A DNA stretch of 64,000 bases from Nesterenkonia sphaerica (GTDB lineage Bacteria > Actinomycetota > Actinomycetes > Actinomycetales > Micrococcaceae): the NCBI RefSeq assembly GCF_005771565.1, contig NZ_VAWA01000001.1, positions 136,638-200,637 on the forward strand, written 5' to 3'. Position 1 is the first letter of the stretch. Each line of letters begins with the position of its first letter. The notes beneath the pieces are model-generated. The model did not search any database. It was not told the origin of the DNA and worked only from the letters and a program-made list of their open reading frames with translations. The position numbers were made by a program, and so were the translations under genes. Shown here one piece after another: positions 59,993 through 64,000 of this stretch.

Positions 59993-61204
59993 ATGGTTCA
60001 GGACGCATACATCTACACCGGTGTGCGCACGCCGTTCGGGAAGATCGGCGGCGCTCTGGCCGGCCAGCGGCCCGATGACCTTGCCGCACTGACCATCTCC
60101 GCCATCGTGGACCGGGCCCCCGGTCTGGACTTCGACGGCACTGCCGAAAACCTCGGAGAAGTCATCTTCGGCAACGCCAACGGCGCCGGTGAGGAGAACC
60201 GAAACGTGGCCCGCATGGCGTGGCTGCTCGCCGGGGGACCTGTCAGTGTCCCGGCCACCACCGTCAACAGGCTCTGCGGTTCCTCCCTGGACGCCGCGAT
60301 TTCTGGGGCTCGGCAAGTGGCGCTGGGCGAAACCGACCTCGTGCTGGTCGGAGGCGTGGAGTCCATGTCGCGCGCACCCTGGGTGCTGCCGAAGACTGAA
60401 CGGCCCTATCCGCTGATGAACATGGAACTGGTCAACAGCTCACTGGGGTGGAGACTGACCAATAAGAACATGCCACCGCAGTGGACTGTCTCCCTGGGTG
60501 AAGCCACGGAGCAGCTGCGGGAGAAATACGGCATCACCCGTCAGCGCCAGGACGAGTTCGCCGCCGTCTCCCACCGCGCGGCCGCTGATGCATGGGCGGC
60601 CGGCCGCTACCAGAACCTCACCGTCGCCGTGCCGGGGGTGGAGCTGAGCCGGGACGAGACCATCCGGGACGGCACGACTCCGGAGACGCTGTCAGGGCTG
60701 AAGACCGTCTTCCGCCGTGAACAGGGCACTGTCACCGCTGGCAACGCCTCCCCGATGAGCGACGGAGCCTCCGCGGCATGGATCGGCTCCGCACACGCGG
60801 AGCAGACCCTGGGGATTGCTCCCCAAGCCCGCCTGGCCGGATGGGCCGCGGCCGCCAACGAACCCCAATACTTCGGCTACGCCCCTGTGGAGGCCACCAA
60901 CCGGGCTCTGGCCCGGGCCGGAATCACCTGGTCCGACGTCGGGGCAGTGGAGATCAATGAGGCGTTCGCCGCACAATCACTGGCCTGCCTGGACGCATGG
61001 GGATTCGGCAACGAGCTGGACCCGGACATCGTCAACGCTTGGGGCGGCGCCCTGGCGATCGGACATCCGTTGGGCGCGTCCGGCACCCGTGTGCTGGCCA
61101 CGCTGGCCGCGCGCATGCAGGCTAGCGAGACGCGTTGGGGTGTGGCCACCCTGTGCATCGGTGTGGGGCAGGGCCTGGCTGTGGTCCTGGAAAACGCGAG
61201 CTAG
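59993..61204 (+). CDS. pcaF: Beta-ketoadipyl-CoA thiolase
   Basis: This 403-residue thiolase splits beta-ketoadipyl-CoA into succinyl-CoA and acetyl-CoA, the last step of the pathway. The nucleophilic cysteine is Cys95 in VNRLCGSSLDAA, with the PcaF/PaaJ-type GGVESMSRAPWVLPK following; the catalytic histidine is in IGHPLGASGTRV and the second cysteine in LCIGVGQGLAVVLE. ATG 59993 has GAGGAG 6 bases upstream; the open frame from 59927 is ignored. It is first in pcaFIJ and serves both the catechol and protocatechuate branches. Confidence 0.94.
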   Translation: MVQDAYIYTGVRTPFGKIGGALAGQRPDDLAALTISAIVDRAPGLDFDGTAENLGEVIFGNANGAGEENRNVARMAWLLAGGPVSVPATTVNRLCGSSLDAAISGARQVALGETDLVLVGGVESMSRAPWVLPKTERPYPLMNMELVNSSLGWRLTNKNMPPQWTVSLGEATEQLREKYGITRQRQDEFAAVSHRAAADAWAAGRYQNLTVAVPGVELSRDETIRDGTTPETLSGLKTVFRREQGTVTAGNASPMSDGASAAWIGSAHAEQTLGIAPQARLAGWAAAANEPQYFGYAPVEATNRALARAGITWSDVGAVEINEAFAAQSLACLDAWGFGNELDPDIVNAWGGALAIGHPLGASGTRVLATLAARMQASETRWGVATLCIGVGQGLAVVLENAS

Positions 61205-61220
61205 AAGGAGACGATCCAAT

Positions 61221-61955
61221 ATGCCTGAGATCACCCAGAGCACTGCCGCGGCGGTGGCTGGTGTCAAGGACGGCTCGACGGTGCTGATGGGAGGATTCGG
61301 CAACGCCGGCCAGCCGATGGAGCTGATCGATGCGCTGCTGGACTCCGGCGCCCGGAACCTGACTGTGGTGAGCAACAATGCCGGGCAGGGCGATGCGGGA
61401 CTGGCGCTGCTGATCAAAGAACGGCGCGTGCGCAAGGTCATCTGCTCCTTTCCCCGCCAGTCCGACTCCTGGCATTTCGACGCCGCCTACGGCGCCGGGG
61501 AGATCGAACTGGAGCTGGTGCCCCAGGGCAACCTGGCCGAGCGGCTGCGAGCCGCCGGTGCCGGTATCGGAGGTTTCTTCACGCCCACCGGATACGGCAC
61601 AGAGCTCGCCGCCGGCAAAGAGACTCGTCAGATCGAGGGCCGGAATTACGTGTTGGAGCACCCGCTGCGCGGCGACGTCGCCCTCATCAAGGCCCTCTAC
61701 GCCGATCATGCCGGAAACCTCGTGTACCGGAAGACCGCCCGGAACTTCGGCCCCGTGATGGCCGCCGCAGCCGCGCAGACCGTGGTCCAGGTGGAGCAGC
61801 TGCTGCCCACCGGCTCACTGGACCCCGAAGCGGTCGTCACCCCAGGGATCTACGTCGACGTCGTCACCGTCGTCGCCACCCGCGGCGCTGGCGCGGCCCC
61901 TGAACCGCACCCAGCAGTGCGGGAGCACACAGCAGAGGAAATGGTGGGAGCATGA
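61221..61955 (+). CDS. pcaI: 3-Oxoadipate:succinyl-CoA transferase, alpha subunit
   Basis: This 244-residue subunit A of a family I CoA-transferase has the CoA-transferase signature TVLMGGFGNAGQPMELID at the N-terminus, the glycine loop GGFFTPTGYGTELAAGKETR and DVALIKALYADHAGNLVY. With PcaJ it moves CoA from succinyl-CoA to beta-ketoadipate. ATG 61221 has AAGGAG 10 bases upstream and lies 16 bases after pcaF. Its end overlaps pcaJ by 4 bases. SCOT-type acetoacetate transferases are close relatives; the pcaF neighbour decides the assignment. Confidence 0.94.
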   Translation: MPEITQSTAAAVAGVKDGSTVLMGGFGNAGQPMELIDALLDSGARNLTVVSNNAGQGDAGLALLIKERRVRKVICSFPRQSDSWHFDAAYGAGEIELELVPQGNLAERLRAAGAGIGGFFTPTGYGTELAAGKETRQIEGRNYVLEHPLRGDVALIKALYADHAGNLVYRKTARNFGPVMAAAAAQTVVQVEQLLPTGSLDPEAVVTPGIYVDVVTVVATRGAGAAPEPHPAVREHTAEEMVGA

Positions 61956-62608
61956 GCGGAACGGGCACGAGACTCAGCCGGCAGGAGCTGGCCCGGCTGG
62001 TGGCACGGGACATCGCCCCCGGGTCCTATGTGAACCTGGGTATCGGTCAGCCCACTATGGTCGCTGACTACCTCACCGCCGAGCAGCACGTCACCCTGCA
62101 CACGGAGAACGGCATGCTGGGCATGGGACCACAGGCCCACGGTGACCGCATTGATGACGAGCTCATCAACGCCGGCAAAATCCCGGTGACCGAACTGCCC
62201 GGCGCCAGCTACTTCCACCATGCCGATTCCTTCGCCATGATGCGCGGGGGACACCTGGACGTCTGCGTGCTGGGAGCCTTTCAGGTCTCGGCATCCGGGG
62301 ACCTCGCCAACTGGTCCACCGGCGCGCCCGATGCTATTCCTGCTGTCGGCGGCGCCATGGACCTGGCCATCGGAGCCAAAGAAGTCTTTGTCATGATGAG
62401 CCTGTTCGCCAGGGACGGCACGGCGAAGCTGGTGCCCGAATGCACCTATCCGGTGACCGGACTGGGCTGCGTGACCCGCGTCTATACCGACTGCGGCGTC
62501 TTTCACATCCTCGAACAAGATGGCGCTCGCCGACTGAAGCTCGTTGAACCATACGGGCTCAGCGCAGACCAGATTCAGGATCAGCTCGAGGTGGAGCTTT
62601 CAGCATAG
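61952..62608 (+). CDS. pcaJ: 3-Oxoadipate:succinyl-CoA transferase, beta subunit
   Basis: This 218-residue subunit B has the catalytic glutamate in VTLHTENGMLGMGP, preceded by YVNLGIGQPTMVADYL, and the later blocks LDVCVLGAFQVSASGDLANW and CTYPVTGLGCVTRVYTDCGV, all standard for PcaJ/ScoB. The ATG overlaps pcaI (ATGA), giving coupled synthesis of the two subunits. It is the last gene of pcaFIJ; no clear terminator follows. Confidence 0.95.
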   Translation: MSGTGTRLSRQELARLVARDIAPGSYVNLGIGQPTMVADYLTAEQHVTLHTENGMLGMGPQAHGDRIDDELINAGKIPVTELPGASYFHHADSFAMMRGGHLDVCVLGAFQVSASGDLANWSTGAPDAIPAVGGAMDLAIGAKEVFVMMSLFARDGTAKLVPECTYPVTGLGCVTRVYTDCGVFHILEQDGARRLKLVEPYGLSADQIQDQLEVELSA

Positions 62609-62898
62609 TTCAGAAAGTTTCGCTTGCGTGGCTGGGGCGAATTTTCCAAGCGTTGCTGCTCATACAGTGCGGTCAGCAGTCTGCGCGGATGGCCAGGGAA
62701 GACCGTGCTGCGGACGAGTAATCGGTAGCGCGCGCACTCAACCATGGGACACAGTGCGATTTCTCGGACATTCACGGACCATCGCGCGGCCCGTTCACGG
62801 TTGGCAAGCCGCTGATCGGGTCTCGCCGGATCTGCATGGGCTCACCGACCGCCGGACGCCCCTTGACTGCCAAATCAGCCATTTAAGCGAAGTGACAC
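62609..62898. other. Intergenic stretch with a possible decayed small gene
   Basis: These 290 bases between pcaJ and the GH65 gene hold no intact gene I can support. On the minus strand, from ATG 62882, a short frame begins MADLAVKGRPAVGEPMQIRR, reminiscent of a ribbon-helix-helix (CopG-like) antitoxin, and stops after 36 codons; the apparent continuation (DQRLANRERAARWSVNVREI) is in another frame down to about 62700. It may be the remnant of a toxin-antitoxin gene, but the resemblance is weak. Confidence 0.25.
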
Positions 62899-64000
62899 CT
62901 AGGGCTGCCCCACCAGCTGGGTCTGGTGAGCACGAGCCTGATGCTCCAACTTCACAGTCCATACCTCGCCGGGCTCCATCAGCTTGTGCTTACCCTCCAC
63001 ATTGATATCGATGGGTTCGGCTGAGCCCTGAGAGAGATTCAACGTGATGTCCTGATGATTGATACGGACCAGAATCGGCTGGTTGCGGTACCGCATGCGG
63101 AACGTCACCTCCGGAATCTCATCCGGCAGCAGCGGGCGCAGCCACAGGGCGTCCGCCCGGGTCTCCACACCTCCATAGCAGCGCAGCACCATATCCACCG
63201 TGCCAGCCATGGCACCCAAGTGCACCCCTTCACGCGTGGTGCCGCCCTGAGTGTCGGCGAGGTCAGCCTCCAGCGCCTCCCGGAACAGGTTCCAAGATCC
63301 GGCCCGGTCAAACCGAGCAGCCACCCAGCCGTGCACCACCCGGGACAGTGTGGACCCGTGGGAGGACCGGGCCAGGTAGTACTCGATGGTCCGGCCGAAG
63401 TCTGTCATGGTCAGCTCGTACCCCATGTGCTGCAGTGAACTGATCAGCTCATCGGCGCTGAACAGGTAGCACAGCATGAGCACATCGGCCTGCTTGGAGA
63501 GCTTATAGCGGTTGGTCGCGTCCCCCTCGGCCTGCAGAATCAGGTCCAGCCGGCCGATGTTGCCGTACTTGGCCTTGTAGCTGGCCCAGTCGAACTCCAT
63601 CAGGTCCTCATAGCCGTCGAACTGGCTGATGATTCCATCCTGATGGAACGGCACGCGCAGACGGCGGGATATGTGCTCCCACTTGACCAGCTCGTCCTCG
63701 AAAATGTCGAGCCATTCGCTCAGCGGATCGTCCCGGGAATCCAATTCCCGCACCAGCTGTGCGGTGTGCCGCAGCATCCACGAGGTGAGCACGTTGGTAT
63801 AGGCATTGTTCTTCAGGCCTGAGCCAGGGGTGTCGGGGTAGCCGTCGTGATACTCGTCCGGGCCCATCACCCCGTCAATGTCATAACGGTCGTCGGCGGC
63901 GTCGTACTCCGTCATGGAAACGAAGAAGCGTGAGATTTCCACCAGCATCTCCGCCCCGTAATCGGAGAGGAAGGTGTAGTCCTGGGTGGCCTCAAAGTAT
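62899..64000 (-). CDS. Glycoside hydrolase family 65 phosphorylase, N-terminus cut by the window edge
   Basis: The frame enters from the right edge and covers the last 366 residues. It is the catalytic (alpha/alpha)6 barrel and C-terminal beta domain of GH65: the catalytic acid Glu is in IDGVMGPDEYHDG with NNAYTNVLTSWMLRH, then the phosphate-site region SKQADVLMLCYLF and the serine/histidine motif YYLARSSHGSTLSRVV. Family members phosphorolyse maltose, trehalose, kojibiose or nigerose; the specificity cannot be decided from this part. Small basic and hydrophobic residues at the end (VKLEHQARAHQTQL) are ordinary. It converges with pcaJ and is metabolically unrelated to the aromatic genes. Confidence 0.88.
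   Translation of the reverse strand, partial: YFEATQDYTFLSDYGAEMLVEISRFFVSMTEYDAADDRYDIDGVMGPDEYHDGYPDTPGSGLKNNAYTNVLTSWMLRHTAQLVRELDSRDDPLSEWLDIFEDELVKWEHISRRLRVPFHQDGIISQFDGYEDLMEFDWASYKAKYGNIGRLDLILQAEGDATNRYKLSKQADVLMLCYLFSADELISSLQHMGYELTMTDFGRTIEYYLARSSHGSTLSRVVHGWVAARFDRAGSWNLFREALEADLADTQGGTTREGVHLGAMAGTVDMVLRCYGGVETRADALWLRPLLPDEIPEVTFRMRYRNQPILVRINHQDITLNLSQGSAEPIDINVEGKHKLMEPGEVWTVKLEHQARAHQTQLVGQP

Overview
The window looks like chromosomal DNA of a high-GC actinobacterium, probably of the Micrococcales. The signs are dense GC-rich coding, many GTG and TTG starts behind strong AGGAGG-type ribosome sites, an IclR-controlled beta-ketoadipate pathway, a LuxR/STAND regulator beside the ben genes, a BenC with the long actinobacterial C-terminus, and a divergent relative of mycothiol-dependent isomerases. 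The very acidic TRAP binding protein hints at a salt-tolerant lineage, but the genus is a guess. I see no rRNA, tRNA, CRISPR array, complete insertion sequence or prophage.

Most of the window is a catabolic island that funnels aromatic compounds and related acids into the beta-ketoadipate pathway. From left to right: an OsmC-family fragment cut by the left edge, galK, ohr and a pirin (1-3816); the protocatechuate operon pcaH-G-B-D-C on the minus strand with two divergent IclR regulators, pobA and an AAHS-type transporter (3835-12534); an orphan ThDP enzyme, a QsuB-type 3-dehydroshikimate dehydratase, a HicAB toxin-antitoxin pair, a TRAP transporter, an NAD-type shikimate dehydrogenase, a phosphotriesterase-like hydrolase and a TetR regulator (12635-22574), which together look like a shikimate-to-protocatechuate module; an acetyltransferase, flavin reductase, 2-hydroxyacid oxidase and etfBA (22596-26994); and a GntP permease with glycerate kinase (27131-29666).

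Next come a malonate module (GntR regulator, a fused malonyl-CoA decarboxylase/malonyl-CoA synthetase, madLM; 29663-34673); a LysR regulator divergent from a semialdehyde dehydrogenase; an M20 hydrolase with a GNAT protein; the catechol branch catBC, catR and catA (39222-42794); the benzoate branch benR-D-C-B-A with benE and benK (42888-53857); an Lrp-type regulator facing a pair of membrane proteins and an M20 amidohydrolase (53898-57799); a zinc alcohol dehydrogenase; and pcaR with pcaF-I-J (59013-62608). A GH65 glycoside phosphorylase is cut by the right edge.

The parts form complete routes. Benzoate goes through BenABC and BenD to catechol, then CatA, CatB and CatC to the enol-lactone. 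4-Hydroxybenzoate (PobA) and shikimate (AroE-like plus QsuB-like) give protocatechuate, which PcaHG, PcaB and PcaC take to the same enol-lactone. The single PcaD, PcaIJ and PcaF then finish both branches. The least ordinary points are a pair of matching promoter/operator sites on either side of the hicAB pair, the in-frame fusion of the two malonate enzymes with an internal ribosome site kept, a BenR whose Walker A motif lies upstream of any ordinary start codon, the regulator-like C-terminus of BenC, and an uncharacterised two-protein membrane system with its own Lrp regulator and M20 enzyme.
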